NCBI GenBank assembly: GCA_017541365.1
Contig: JAFXZF010000051.1
Coordinates: 1 to 27,180, forward strand
Length of the DNA stretch: 27,180 nt
From: Prevotella sp.
GTDB taxonomy: Bacteria; Bacteroidota; Bacteroidia; Bacteroidales; Bacteroidaceae
Reading direction: 5' to 3'
Shown: positions 6,899 to 15,300 of the stretch, in pieces
Layout: each line of letters begins with the position of its first letter
Position numbering within the stretch: position 1 is the first letter of the stretch
Notes under the pieces: model-generated
What the model saw: the letters and a program-made list of their open reading frames with translations, nothing else
What the model was told of the DNA's origin: nothing
Database searches by the model: none
Made by a program: the position numbers and the translations under genes

Positions 6899-7264
6899 AT
6901 GGATTTAATCAAAGTTGCTGAAGAGGCATTTGCAACTGGTAAGAAGTTCCCAGAGTTTAAGGCTGGCGACACCGTAACCGTTGCGTACAAAATCATCGAG
7001 GGTTCTAAGGAGCGTATCCAGCTCTACCGCGGAGTGGTAATCAAAATCTCTGGACACGGAGACAAGAAGCGCTTCACAGTGCGCAAGATGTCTGGCACAG
7101 TAGGTGTGGAGCGTATATTCCCTATCGAGTCACCAAACATCGACTCTATCGAGGTGAACAAGGTGGGTAAGGTACGTCGCGCTAAACTGTACTACCTCCG
7201 TAACCTCACTGGTAAGAAGGCTCGCATCCAGGAGAAGCGTGTCGTTGCTGCCAAGGCTGAGTAA
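6899..7264 (+). CDS. rplS: 50S ribosomal protein L19
   Basis: A 121-residue protein that sits at the 30S-50S interface. Conserved blocks: [54 protein letters not shown] and [22 protein letters not shown]. The length is normal, with a short basic tail. The ATG at 6899 is preceded by an A-rich stretch (TTTTTAAAAGAA), the usual Bacteroidetes initiation context. It is monocistronic, with its own promoter and a strong terminator after it. Confidence 0.98.
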   Translation: MDLIKVAEEAFATGKKFPEFKAGDTVTVAYKIIEGSKERIQLYRGVVIKISGHGDKKRFTVRKMSGTVGVERIFPIESPNIDSIEVNKVGKVRRAKLYYLRNLTGKKARIQEKRVVAAKAE

Positions 7265-7291
7265 GATGAAAATTGCAAGACTAAAGCAAAA

Positions 7292-7329
7292 AGAAAAAGG
7301 TCCAAACATCGTTTGTTTGGACTTTTTTT
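7292..7329 (+). terminator. rplS intrinsic terminator
   Basis: GTCCAAAC (7300-7307) pairs perfectly with GTTTGGAC (7315-7322) around a 7-base loop, followed by seven T residues (7323-7329). An A-rich run precedes the stem, lengthening it. Confidence 0.92.
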
Positions 7330-7381
7330 GTGACTTTGAGTAAGTTATAATGCACCCGGCAAAAAAAATAAATAAATTTAT

Positions 7382-7412
7382 TTTGTCATTTGCCCTCGTT
7401 TTTGTAACTTTG
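7382..7412 (+). promoter_or_regulatory. galE promoter (TTTG-N19-TAACTTTG)
   Basis: TTTG at 7382-7385 and TAACTTTG at 7405-7412 are separated by exactly 19 bases, a full match to the Bacteroidetes housekeeping promoter. The galE ATG is 28 bases further on. Confidence 0.85.
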
Positions 7413-7440
7413 CAAAAATATATATATAAAATACGCACTC

Positions 7441-8451
7441 ATGAATATACTGCTCACTGGCGGCGCCGGATATATAGGCAGCCATACGATAATAGAACTG
7501 GACAAGGCGGGACACTCGGTGGTGGTGGTGGACAACCTCACCAACTCCAATCCCGTGGCGCTGCAGCGCGTGGCGGCGATAATAGGCAAGGAGGTGCCTT
7601 TCTATGAGGCTGATGTGAGAGACCGCAAGGCGATGGAGAGGGTGTTCGAGGAGAACAGACTTGACGCCGTGATACACTTCGCAGGTCTGAAGGCAGTGGG
7701 CGAGAGTTGCGAGAAACCGCTGGAGTACTATGAGAATAACATGAACGCTACTTTTGTGCTTCTTGACGTGATGCGCCGTAATGGGTGCAAGAACATCATA
7801 TTCTCATCGAGCGCCACGGTGTATGGCGACCCTGCCGTAATCCCTATCACGGAGGACTGCCCGAAGGGTCACTGCACAAACCCCTACGGACAGACGAAGT
7901 CTATGCTCGAGGAGGTGCTCATGGACGTGCAGAGGGCTGACACGGAATGGAACGTGGTGCTGCTGAGATACTTCAACCCCATAGGGGCTCACCCATCGGG
8001 CACGATAGGGGAGAACCCTAACGGCATACCTAACAACCTCATGCCGTACATCACGCAGACGGCAGTGGGGAAGAGAAAGGAGCTGGGCGTGTTTGGCAAT
8101 GACTATGACACTCCTGATGGCACGGGGGTGAGAGACTATATACACGTATGCGACCTGGCGGCAGGACATGTGGCTGCGCTGAAGGCGATAGAGCAGAAGA
8201 AAGGGCTCGCGATATACAACTTGGGAACGGGACACGGATACTCGGTGCTCGACGTGGTGAACGCCTTTGTGAAGGTGAACGGCGTCAACGTGCCGTACGT
8301 GATAAAGCCACGAAGGGCGGGAGACATCGCAACGTGCTACTGCAACCCCGCTAAGGCGAAGGCGGAGCTGGGATGGGTGGCACGCTATGGCATAGAGGAG
8401 ATGTGCCGCGACTCGTGGAACTGGCAGAAGAACAACCCGGAGGGGTATTGA
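7441..8451 (+). CDS. galE: UDP-glucose 4-epimerase
   Basis: A 336-residue short-chain dehydrogenase-type enzyme that interconverts UDP-glucose and UDP-galactose with bound NAD. The Rossmann motif GGAGYIGS is at residues 7-14, DNLTNSNPVAL follows the second strand, and VIHFAGLKAVGES is present. The catalytic triad region is SSSATVYGDP (122-130) with Tyr149 and Lys153 in NPYGQTK. NPIGAHPSG, RDYIHVCDLA and NLGTGHGYSV are typical of true GalE rather than UDP-hexuronate epimerases. It starts a long plus-strand run into comF and the polysaccharide block and so may supply UDP-Gal to it, besides the Leloir pathway. Confidence 0.96.
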   Translation: MNILLTGGAGYIGSHTIIELDKAGHSVVVVDNLTNSNPVALQRVAAIIGKEVPFYEADVRDRKAMERVFEENRLDAVIHFAGLKAVGESCEKPLEYYENNMNATFVLLDVMRRNGCKNIIFSSSATVYGDPAVIPITEDCPKGHCTNPYGQTKSMLEEVLMDVQRADTEWNVVLLRYFNPIGAHPSGTIGENPNGIPNNLMPYITQTAVGKRKELGVFGNDYDTPDGTGVRDYIHVCDLAAGHVAALKAIEQKKGLAIYNLGTGHGYSVLDVVNAFVKVNGVNVPYVIKPRRAGDIATCYCNPAKAKAELGWVARYGIEEMCRDSWNWQKNNPEGY

Positions 8452-8505
8452 TAATTGACTGTTGGTAGATAAGAGATGAGAGATAATAGATGATAGATGA
8501 GATGA
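8452..8505 (+). repeat. Degenerate tandem repeat between galE and comF
   Basis: After the galE stop come TAATTGACTGTTGG-type words and then five near-copies of AGATGAGA/TAGATGA/GATAGATGA. The repeat contains both candidate ATG starts of the comF-like gene (8490 and 8502), so its true start is uncertain. Confidence 0.6.
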
Positions 8506-9254
8506 AGTATAATCTGTTCTCTATAATCTGTAATCTATTCAACCTGTTGCTGCCACGCTACTGTGCGGGTTGTGGGACGAGACTGACAGCAGGGGAACAG
8601 AGGCTGTGTCTGGGATGTCTGGTGAGGATGCCACGCACGTGGCTGTGGAGGGAAGCGGAGGACAATGCGCTGGCAAAGACATACTGGCGACGCACTGGCG
8701 ACACGGAGGTAGAGAGAGTGGTGGCACACCTCTCGTACATACCTGACGGGATGGTGAGCAACATCGTGGGGGCGATGAAATACAGGGGCAACAAGAGGCT
8801 GGCACGCTACATGGGACAGCTGATGGCGGAGGAAATGACGACGACGGGGGTATTTGACGGCATAGACTGCCTGGTGGCGGTACCTATAACGCCATGGAGA
8901 AGAATGACGAGGGGATACAACCAGGCTGAACAGCTGGCAAAGGGGGTGAGCAGGGTGACGGGACTGCCCGTCAAAGGAAAAGTGCTGAGGAGGGTGACAT
9001 TCGAGACGTCGCAGACCTGCCTCGCCGGAAATGAGAGGGAGGAGAACGTGACAAGGGCATTTGCACTCAACACAAGGCACGCCAGCAAACTGCAAGGCAA
9101 GCACGTGATGCTCATAGACGACGTGATAACGACAGGGGCAACGACAAGGGCATGTGCCACACTGCTCGCAGAGATACCCGACGTAAGGGTGAGCATACTC
9201 GCCCTGGCTACGGCGAAGCGCAATGTACAGTGCGTAAATATAATTGACAATTGA
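8502..9254 (+). CDS. ComF-family phosphoribosyltransferase-like protein
   Basis: From ATG 8502 this is a 250-residue protein. It begins with a hydrophobic stretch and a zinc-finger-like part, YCAGCGTRL and LCLGCLVRMP, typical of ComF. The PRTase half has KYRGNKRLARYMG, VAVPITPWRRMTRGYNQAEQLAKG, and the PRPP-binding loop VMLIDDVITTGATTRACA. In transformable bacteria ComF acts late in DNA uptake, with links to single-strand DNA handling; in Bacteroidetes the role is unproven. An ATG at 8490 would add four residues, but both starts lie in repeat sequence. The last residues (NIIDN) are encoded by the start of the next TTGACAATTGA repeat, so the C-terminus may have been redrawn by it. Confidence 0.9.
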   Translation: MKYNLFSIICNLFNLLLPRYCAGCGTRLTAGEQRLCLGCLVRMPRTWLWREAEDNALAKTYWRRTGDTEVERVVAHLSYIPDGMVSNIVGAMKYRGNKRLARYMGQLMAEEMTTTGVFDGIDCLVAVPITPWRRMTRGYNQAEQLAKGVSRVTGLPVKGKVLRRVTFETSQTCLAGNEREENVTRAFALNTRHASKLQGKHVMLIDDVITTGATTRACATLLAEIPDVRVSILALATAKRNVQCVNIIDN

Positions 9255-9272
9255 TAATTGATAATTGACAAT
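9240..9272 (+). repeat. Tandem repeat, unit ATTGACAATTGATA
   Basis: Four tandem copies of an ATTGACA/ATTGATA word begin within the last codons of the comF-like gene and continue into the gap before the export gene. They are close in sequence to the array at 2856-2884. Confidence 0.7.
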
Positions 9273-9309
9273 TTTACAGACGAAAATAGAAAACAAATAT
9301 ATAAATTAG

Positions 9310-10113
9310 ATGAAAAAGATTATCAAGACATTGGCACTCGCCACGATGATAGTGATGGCGATGTCGGCATGTAAGGGCGCAAAGGAAGTGGCTTACTTCC
9401 AAGATGTCGCCAACAAGGACACGGTGCTGCTGACAGCACTGGCACAGACACAGCGAGTACAGAGTGGTGACAAACTGCTGATAGTGGTGCACAGCCGCGA
9501 CCCACAGCTCGCCACCCTCTACAACACTCCTATCATAGGCACAAGGGTGGGAATGGATAACACAGGGGGACGCGCGCAGTCAACGATGGCATACACCGTG
9601 GACTCCAACGGACAGATAGACTTCCCCGTACTCGGCAAACTGACCGTGGCAGGACTGAAGCGCGAGGAGGTGGCTGAGATGGTGCAGGCACGCCTCATCA
9701 GTGAGAACCTCTGTAACGACGCCGTAGTGATGGTGGAGCGCGACAATGCGTATGTCAACATACTGGGAGAGGTGGCACACCCAGGACGCTACGCCCTGAC
9801 AAAGGACAACATGACGGTGCTCGACGGACTGGGCATGGCGGGTGACCTCGCCATACAGGGTAAGCGCGTCAACGTGATGCTCATACGCAACGGCAAGGGA
9901 CAGGCCAACACCTACCAGATAAACCTCAACGACCTGAGCAAGACGGTGAGCAGCCCCGCATACTACCTGCAAGAGGGCGACGTGATATACGTGGAGCCTA
10001 ACAACTACCGCAAGCGCCAGACTACCGTCAACGGCAACAATATGCTCTCTACGGGATTCTGGATATCGGTGGCTTCGCTGATAACATCGGTGGTGAGCCT
10101 CGCTACCCGATAG
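9310..10113 (+). CDS. Polysaccharide export lipoprotein, Wza-like (SLBB)
   Basis: An outer-envelope polysaccharide export protein of 267 residues. The N-terminus MKKIIKTLALATMIVMAMSAC is a lipoprotein signal with the lipobox Cys at residue 21. The Poly_export domain covers VQSGDKLLIVVHSRDPQLATL through IDFPVLGKLTVAGLKREEVAEMV. One SLBB domain follows, from AYVNILGEVAHPGRY to YLQEGDVIYVEPN. A single hydrophobic segment closes the protein (FWISVASLITSVVSLA), as in many Bacteroidetes members. It is 68 bases upstream of the Wzc-like kinase, its normal partner in the export complex spanning the periplasm. No promoter is visible directly upstream, so it may be read from galE or comF. Confidence 0.92.
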   Translation: MKKIIKTLALATMIVMAMSACKGAKEVAYFQDVANKDTVLLTALAQTQRVQSGDKLLIVVHSRDPQLATLYNTPIIGTRVGMDNTGGRAQSTMAYTVDSNGQIDFPVLGKLTVAGLKREEVAEMVQARLISENLCNDAVVMVERDNAYVNILGEVAHPGRYALTKDNMTVLDGLGMAGDLAIQGKRVNVMLIRNGKGQANTYQINLNDLSKTVSSPAYYLQEGDVIYVEPNNYRKRQTTVNGNNMLSTGFWISVASLITSVVSLATR

Positions 10114-10181
10114 AGAGTGACGCACAGCACACCTTATATATATAGTAGAAAACGTACATAGACACGCACATATAGACAAAA

Positions 10182-12650
10182 ATGGAGAATAACAATACTC
10201 AGAACAAAACGGTGACCGTGCAGGAAGGCAGCAATACGGTAAACCTGAAGGACCTGTACAGCATATGCCTGCAAAACTGGTGGTGGTTTGTGGTATCGGT
10301 ACTGGTATGCCTCACCATAGCATCGTACTATCTGCTCACTACTCCTAACACCTACTCACGCAAGGCGACGGTGATGATCAAGGAGGACAACAACCGCAAT
10401 ACGCGTACCTTCGCAAGCCAGTTGAGCAACATGGGTTCGATGAACATGTTTAATGCCACGAGTGACGTCAACAACGAGTTGATATGCTTCCAGAGCCCCG
10501 CGCTGATACTCGAGGTGGCGAAGCGTCTGCACATGGACTACAACTATACGAGGAAGGGATTCTTCCAGGACGTGACATTGTATGACACCACACTGCCCGT
10601 GACGGTAAACATACCTGGACTGCTGGACAGCCAGGGAGTGACATTTACCATGACACTCAAAGGCAGCGAAGTGGAGATATCGGAACTCGAGTCGGTACGC
10701 GATGGCAAGAAGATAGAGAGCCGAGAGACATATAAAGGCACAGTGGGAGGCAACGTGAAGACCCCTGTGGGCACCATAGAGGTGAGACCTACGGCGTACT
10801 TCACCCCCAAGACGGAGAAAAACGAGATACAAGTGACGAGATACCCCCTGCTCGTAGCTCTCGGCAAGTGCCAGAGTAAGCTCAATATTTCGATGAGCAA
10901 CAAGATGTCGGCTGTGCTCGATATAACATGCAACGACGTGAACAAACGCAGGGCAGAGGATATCATCAACACCCTCATAGCCGTATATAACGAGGCATGG
11001 GTGAAGGATAAAAACCAGATAGCCGTGGCTACCAGCAATTTCATAGGGGAGCGACTCAAGATGATAGAGCAGGAGCTGGGCAACGTGGATAACAGCATTT
11101 CGACATACAAGAGCCAGAACCTCATGCCAGACCTCGCACAGACGACATCGCTGGCGATACAGCAGGCTACCATGTCGGACAACAAGGCTCGTGAGTATAA
11201 CAACCAGCTCTACATGGCACGTTATATCAAAAACGCACTGCAGAGCAACGGAGCAAAGCATAGCCTCATGCCTGCCAATACAGGAATAAGCGACGGAGCA
11301 GTGGAGAGGATGCTGCAGAGCTACAACACCATGGTGCTGCAGAGAAACAGCCTGGTGACAAACAGTTCGGAGAGCAACCCACTGGTGCAGGACCTCGACA
11401 AACAACTCGAGAGCATGAAGGCATCAATCATCAGCGGACTCAACAACACGATAACAAACCTCTCTACGCTCTTAAGAAGCGAACAGGGCAATGCTGCACA
11501 GAATACGGGCAAGATAGCTCAGAGCCCCGTACAGGCTAAGAACCTCCTCTCTATAGAGCGACAGCAGAAAATCAAGGAGAACCTCTACCTTTACCTGCTC
11601 CAGAAGCGTGAGGAGAACGAGCTGAGCCAGGCATTTACGGCATACAACACGCGTATCATAACTCCTCCTATGGGAGGCAATGCCGCTACATCGCCACAGA
11701 AGGGCAAGATACTGGGTATAGCACTCATACTGGGACTGCTCATACCAGTGGCTATACTCTACATACGCGAGATGCTCAATACCACCGTACGTGGACGCAG
11801 AGACCTGGAAGCACTCACAGTGCCATACATAGGCGAGATACCACAGTACCAGACCAAGGAGATGATGAAGAAGCACCGCTTCAGCTGGTTCCGTAGGGTG
11901 GACAACTCACTGGGATACAAGATACTCGTAAAGCCACGTAGCAGAAACATAATCAATGAGGCATTCCGCGTGATAAGGACCAACCTCGAGTTTATGATAA
12001 ACAGCACGGGCAAGGATACGAAGGTCATCATGGCAACGAGCTTCAACCCTGGATCGGGAAAGACATTCCTGCTCTCAAACATCGCCGCAAGTTTCGCCAT
12101 AAAGGATAAGAAGGTGGTGGTGATAGACCTCGACCTGAGACGTTCCAGCATGGGAGAGTACGTGGGCAACCCATCGAAGGGTATAGCAGACTACCTGGCA
12201 TACAAGACAGACGAGTGTCCAGTAGTACCTGTACAGGGTACCGACAACATGTCGATAATACCTGTGGGCTCTATACCTCCTAACCCAACGGAACTGCTCT
12301 ACAACGAGCGACTGGAGGAACTCATCGCCAAACTGCGCAAGGAGTACGACTACGTATTCATAGACTGTCCGCCAGTGGATATCGTTGCCGATACTACCAT
12401 CATAAGCAAGTGGACGGACATGAGCATATTCGTGATACGTGCCGAACTGCTCGAGCGTGAGATGTTGCCGATGATACAGTCTTACTACGATGATAAGAAG
12501 TTCAACAATATGACAATACTCCTCAACGGCACCTCCAACGGGCATGGACGCTATGGCTACCACTACGGATACAGCCGCTATGGCAGTCAGGGCTACGGAT
12601 ATGGTTCGAGCAACGGCTATGGCTATGCCGTAGAAGACGACGAGGAGTAG
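10182..12650 (+). CDS. Wzc-like polysaccharide co-polymerase and tyrosine autokinase
   Basis: An inner-membrane protein of 822 residues that controls chain length and export of surface polysaccharide. The Wzz domain starts with a first membrane helix (residues about 30-52, WWWFVVSVLVCLTIASYYLL). A long periplasmic coiled region contains NQLYMARYIKN and leads to a second helix near 508-530 (GIALILGLLIPVAILYI). The cytoplasmic BY-kinase has Walker A FNPGSGKTF (about 622-630), Walker A' VVVIDLDLRR (645-654) and Walker B YVFIDCPPVD (724-733). The tail from about 786 is a Gly/Tyr cluster with nine Tyr (RYGYHYGYSRYGSQGYGYG...), the autophosphorylation sites. The PHP phosphatase downstream would reverse this. 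The domain order of Gram-negative Wzc is complete. Confidence 0.95.
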   Translation: MENNNTQNKTVTVQEGSNTVNLKDLYSICLQNWWWFVVSVLVCLTIASYYLLTTPNTYSRKATVMIKEDNNRNTRTFASQLSNMGSMNMFNATSDVNNELICFQSPALILEVAKRLHMDYNYTRKGFFQDVTLYDTTLPVTVNIPGLLDSQGVTFTMTLKGSEVEISELESVRDGKKIESRETYKGTVGGNVKTPVGTIEVRPTAYFTPKTEKNEIQVTRYPLLVALGKCQSKLNISMSNKMSAVLDITCNDVNKRRAEDIINTLIAVYNEAWVKDKNQIAVATSNFIGERLKMIEQELGNVDNSISTYKSQNLMPDLAQTTSLAIQQATMSDNKAREYNNQLYMARYIKNALQSNGAKHSLMPANTGISDGAVERMLQSYNTMVLQRNSLVTNSSESNPLVQDLDKQLESMKASIISGLNNTITNLSTLLRSEQGNAAQNTGKIAQSPVQAKNLLSIERQQKIKENLYLYLLQKREENELSQAFTAYNTRIITPPMGGNAATSPQKGKILGIALILGLLIPVAILYIREMLNTTVRGRRDLEALTVPYIGEIPQYQTKEMMKKHRFSWFRRVDNSLGYKILVKPRSRNIINEAFRVIRTNLEFMINSTGKDTKVIMATSFNPGSGKTFLLSNIAASFAIKDKKVVVIDLDLRRSSMGEYVGNPSKGIADYLAYKTDECPVVPVQGTDNMSIIPVGSIPPNPTELLYNERLEELIAKLRKEYDYVFIDCPPVDIVADTTIISKWTDMSIFVIRAELLEREMLPMIQSYYDDKKFNNMTILLNGTSNGHGRYGYHYGYSRYGSQGYGYGSSNGYGYAVEDDEE

Positions 12651-12765
12651 TTCACAGTTCTCAGTTCATAGTTATCGTAGTCACGAAGTGACGTATCGTA
12701 GGAGCTTTAGCTCCATTTCGTAGCGAAGCGTATCGTTTTCGTACGAACAAAGTAAGTTGAAAAAG
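12651..12765 (+). repeat. Modular repeat: TCGTAG words alternating with mini-hairpins
   Basis: The gap after wzc starts with AGTTCACAGTTCTCAGTTCATAG words. Then TCGTAG occurs three times (12675-12680, 12696-12701, 12718-12723), separated by TCACGAAGTGA (12681-12691), GGAGCTTTAGCTCC (12701-12714) and GCGAAGCG (12723-12730). The same hairpin words recur at 21277-21322 with a different spacer word. No promoter box is visible. Confidence 0.7.
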
Positions 12766-13476
12766 ATGTTTTTCTGGAATTCATCCATAAAGGTTTCTGA
12801 CAGTGGAGTGCTGAAAGGCTACACTGACCATCACTGCCACCTGTTGCCAGGTGTAGATGACGGTGTGCAGAAACATACTATGACCATAGACCTCCTCAAC
12901 CTCATGATGCAGCATGGGGTCAGGGAGGTATATTTTACTCCCCACGTGATGGAGGACATGCCCAACACCCCAGAGACACTGCGTAAGGTGTATGACGAGG
13001 TCATGGAGATGATAGCACAGGAGCCATGCGGGGAGATGACGATACACCTGGCGGCGGAGAACATGCTCGACAACTTTTTCGACATTGCACGTGCCAAACA
13101 GCTGCCTCTGCCAGACAACCACCTGCTCGTGGAGACAAGTTACTTCACTCCGCCATACAATATGAAGGGTATGCTGCAGGAGATAATGGCAAGTGGCATA
13201 TACCCCATGCTGGCACACCCCTGCCGCTATCAGTATATGGGTGAGAAGGATTATGAAGAACTTCGTGAGATGCGCATCCGTTTCCAGCTCAATATCCCAG
13301 CTGTCAGCGGACTGTATGGAGGGGAGGTGCAGAAAAAATCCTTCTGGCTACTCGACCACCACTACTACAGCATCACGGGTACCGACACCCATTCGCTGAA
13401 GCAGTATCAGGCATTTCTCGATACCAAACTGCCACGCAAGCGCGTCAAGCAACTCGAGAAACTTTTGGATAATTAG
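12766..13476 (+). CDS. PHP-family protein-tyrosine phosphatase, YwqE/CapC-like
   Basis: A metal-dependent phosphatase of 236 residues from ATG 12766 (a TTG three codons earlier is possible). Metal-binding motifs of the PHP fold are present: DHHCHLLPGVDDG (21-33), YFTPHVM, AENMLDNFF (Glu of the third motif), LVETSYFTPP, YPMLAHPCRYQYM and the closing TGTDTHSLKQY. This matches the CapC/YwqE/CpsB family, which dephosphorylates the tyrosine tail of BY-kinases. Its position right after the Wzc-like gene supports this as its substrate. The product is probably cytoplasmic; no signal peptide is present. The usual motif has DIH or DMH where this has DHH, a conservative change. Confidence 0.92.
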   Translation: MFFWNSSIKVSDSGVLKGYTDHHCHLLPGVDDGVQKHTMTIDLLNLMMQHGVREVYFTPHVMEDMPNTPETLRKVYDEVMEMIAQEPCGEMTIHLAAENMLDNFFDIARAKQLPLPDNHLLVETSYFTPPYNMKGMLQEIMASGIYPMLAHPCRYQYMGEKDYEELREMRIRFQLNIPAVSGLYGGEVQKKSFWLLDHHYYSITGTDTHSLKQYQAFLDTKLPRKRVKQLEKLLDN

Positions 13477-13612
13477 AAATTAGGTAATCATAACTTTCAA
13501 TTCTCAATTTTAAATTAACATAAATGAACTATCGTGCAAATGAGAGCAGAGTAAAGCTTGCTTTGACTATGCCGAGTGCAGCCGATAGTGCATGGTAAAA
13601 CGAAGTTTTAAC
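13477..13612 (+). repeat. Intergenic region with nested hairpin element before rfbA
   Basis: The first part has AT-rich words of the AATTAGAAATTAGG / TTTCAATTCTCAATTTTAAATT kind. Then CTATCG (13529-13534) pairs with CGATAG (13583-13588), enclosing a perfect AAAGC/GCTTT hairpin (13553-13557 with 13560-13564). AAAC/GTTT (around 13599-13609) forms one more small hairpin just before the start codon. From memory, similar AGAGCAGAGTAAAGCTTGCTT elements are frequent between genes in Prevotella and Bacteroides. I cannot verify copy number. Confidence 0.55.
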
Positions 13613-14518
13613 ATGAAGGGAATAGTTTTAGCAGGAGGTAGCGGCACACGCCTATATCCTATCACAAAGGGCATCTCAAAGCAGTTGATGCCTATCTACG
13701 ACAAACCGATGATATACTACCCAATATCGGTGCTGATGTTGGCTGGCATAAGGGAGATACTCATCATCTCCACACCTTTCGACCTGCCTGGCTTCAAGCG
13801 TCTGCTGGGCGACGGCTCTGACTACGGCGTGCACTTCGAGTATGCCGAGCAACCCTCGCCAGACGGTTTGGCACAGGCCTTCACCATCGGCAAGGACTTT
13901 ATCGGCGACGACTGTGCCTGCCTCGTGTTGGGTGATAATATATTCCAAGGCATGGGCTTCCCCAAGATGCTGCGTGAGGCTGTGCGTACGGCTGAGGAGG
14001 AGAACAAGGCGACGGTGTTCGGCTATTGGGTGAACGACCCCGAGAGATACGGCGTGGCAGAGTTTGATAAGGAGGGCAACTGCCTCTCCATCGAGGAGAA
14101 ACCTGCTGAGCCAAAGTCCAACTACGCTGTGGTGGGCTTGTACTTCTACCCCAACAAGGTGGTTGACGTGGCAAGCAAGATACAGCCATCAGCACGTGGA
14201 GAATATGAGATAACAACCGTCAACCAATGGTTCCTCAAGGACAAGGAACTGAAGGTGCAGACGCTCGGCAGGGGCTTCGCATGGCTCGATACAGGCACAC
14301 ACGACTCTCTCTCTGAGGCTTCCACATATATCGAGGTGCTTGAGAAGAGACAGGGCCTCAAGGTGGCATGTCTTGAGGGTATAGCCTACCGCAAGGGATG
14401 GATAGACGAAGAGAAGATGCGTCAGCTCGCTCAGCCTATGCTCAAAAATCAGTATGGACAGTATCTGCTCAAGGTAATCGACGAGGTGAAGCGTTACGGC
14501 AACGATAATCTGGACTAA
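13613..14518 (+). CDS. rfbA: Glucose-1-phosphate thymidylyltransferase RfbA/RmlA
   Basis: Makes dTDP-glucose from dTTP and glucose-1-phosphate, the first step to dTDP-rhamnose and other deoxysugars. From ATG 13613 ([18 protein letters not shown]) it has 301 residues, slightly longer than typical RmlA. The frame continues upstream to 13592 but the family starts here. Motifs: the nucleotide loop [79 protein letters not shown] and [11 protein letters not shown]. No rfbB, C or D follows, so the rest of the pathway lies elsewhere. One base separates its stop from the next nucleotidyltransferase. Confidence 0.95.
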   Translation: MKGIVLAGGSGTRLYPITKGISKQLMPIYDKPMIYYPISVLMLAGIREILIISTPFDLPGFKRLLGDGSDYGVHFEYAEQPSPDGLAQAFTIGKDFIGDDCACLVLGDNIFQGMGFPKMLREAVRTAEEENKATVFGYWVNDPERYGVAEFDKEGNCLSIEEKPAEPKSNYAVVGLYFYPNKVVDVASKIQPSARGEYEITTVNQWFLKDKELKVQTLGRGFAWLDTGTHDSLSEASTYIEVLEKRQGLKVACLEGIAYRKGWIDEEKMRQLAQPMLKNQYGQYLLKVIDEVKRYGNDNLD

Positions 14519-14519
14519 G

Positions 14520-15263
14520 ATGAAAACGATAGTTATAGCAGCAGGATATGCCACAAGGTTGGGAGAGTTGACGAAGAACTTCCCCAAACCATTGTTAAAA
14601 ATAGGTGACTCTACGATACTCGGCAGGATGCTCGACGACATAGACTGCATCGCCGACATAGATGAGCACATCGTGATAACCAACCATAAGTTTGCCTCCA
14701 TCTTTGAGGACTGGGCAAAGGAGCAGCACTACACCAACCCCATCACCATAGTCGATGATGGTACGGAGACCAACGACACACGTCTTGGTGCTGTGTGCGA
14801 CCTCCTCTTTGCTATGGACAAACTCCATATCGATGATGACATGCTCGTGGTAGCAGCTGACAACCTGCTCTTCTTCTCATTCAAGGACTTTGTCGATTTT
14901 GCTAAGACCAAAGATGCTTCATGCATCATGTGCCACGAACAGCCCTCCATCGAGAAACTGCAGCGTACTGGCGTAGTGGTGCTTGACGCTGACAACAAGG
15001 TCATCAATATGGAGGAGAAACCTCAGGAGCCAAAATCGCACTGGGCAGTGCCACCGTTCTATATATATATGAAGAAGGACCTCGACCTCGTGCGCCACTC
15101 CGTGGAGAACGGATGTGGCAAGGATGCTCCAGGCAATCTCGCCCACTATATGGTGGACAATGCCACCATGTATGCGTGGTCTATGAATGGCGGTCGCTTT
15201 GACATAGGAAGTCTTGATACCTACTACGAGGCTTGTGAGAAATACGGAGTAAAGAACCCTTAA
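14520..15263 (+). CDS. Sugar-phosphate nucleotidyltransferase, specificity unknown
   Basis: A 247-residue NTP_transferase-fold protein. The loop IAAGYATRLGELTKNFPKPLL is the sugar-nucleotidyltransferase signature in a variant form (AGYATRL instead of GGxGTRL). DDMLVVAADNLLFF holds the metal-binding Asp, VINMEEKPQEPKSHWAVPPFYIY matches the RmlA/GlmU-type acceptor site, and GRFDIGSLDTYYEA closes the active site. It is too short for the hexapeptide repeats of GlmU. It is wedged between rfbA and a galacturonokinase-like gene, so it may activate the sugar-1-phosphate that kinase makes, for example to UDP-GalA. The substrate is inference. Its TAA stop is the first unit of the following TAACTCCCC repeat. 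Confidence 0.88.
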   Translation: MKTIVIAAGYATRLGELTKNFPKPLLKIGDSTILGRMLDDIDCIADIDEHIVITNHKFASIFEDWAKEQHYTNPITIVDDGTETNDTRLGAVCDLLFAMDKLHIDDDMLVVAADNLLFFSFKDFVDFAKTKDASCIMCHEQPSIEKLQRTGVVVLDADNKVINMEEKPQEPKSHWAVPPFYIYMKKDLDLVRHSVENGCGKDAPGNLAHYMVDNATMYAWSMNGGRFDIGSLDTYYEACEKYGVKNP

Positions 15264-15291
15264 CTCCCCTCTAACTCCCCCTTAACTCCCC
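15261..15291 (+). repeat. TAACTCCCC tandem array
   Basis: Three copies of TAACTCCCC (15261-15269, 15272-15280, 15283-15291) with 2-base spacers fill the gap. The first copy includes the stop codon of the preceding gene. The same unit is found inside mnmA at 6428-6448. Confidence 0.8.
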
Positions 15292-15300
15292 ATAAAAAAT

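Noticed and set aside
10356..11405. Minus-strand ORF of 349 codons opposite the Wzc-like gene
   Set aside because: It is antisense to a clear BY-kinase gene, and its His/Val/Tyr-rich composition shows no family motif.
13592..13612. Seven-residue N-terminal extension of RfbA (MVKRSFN)
   Set aside because: The family starts at MKGIVLAGG, and the extra codons fall in the hairpin-rich intergenic element.
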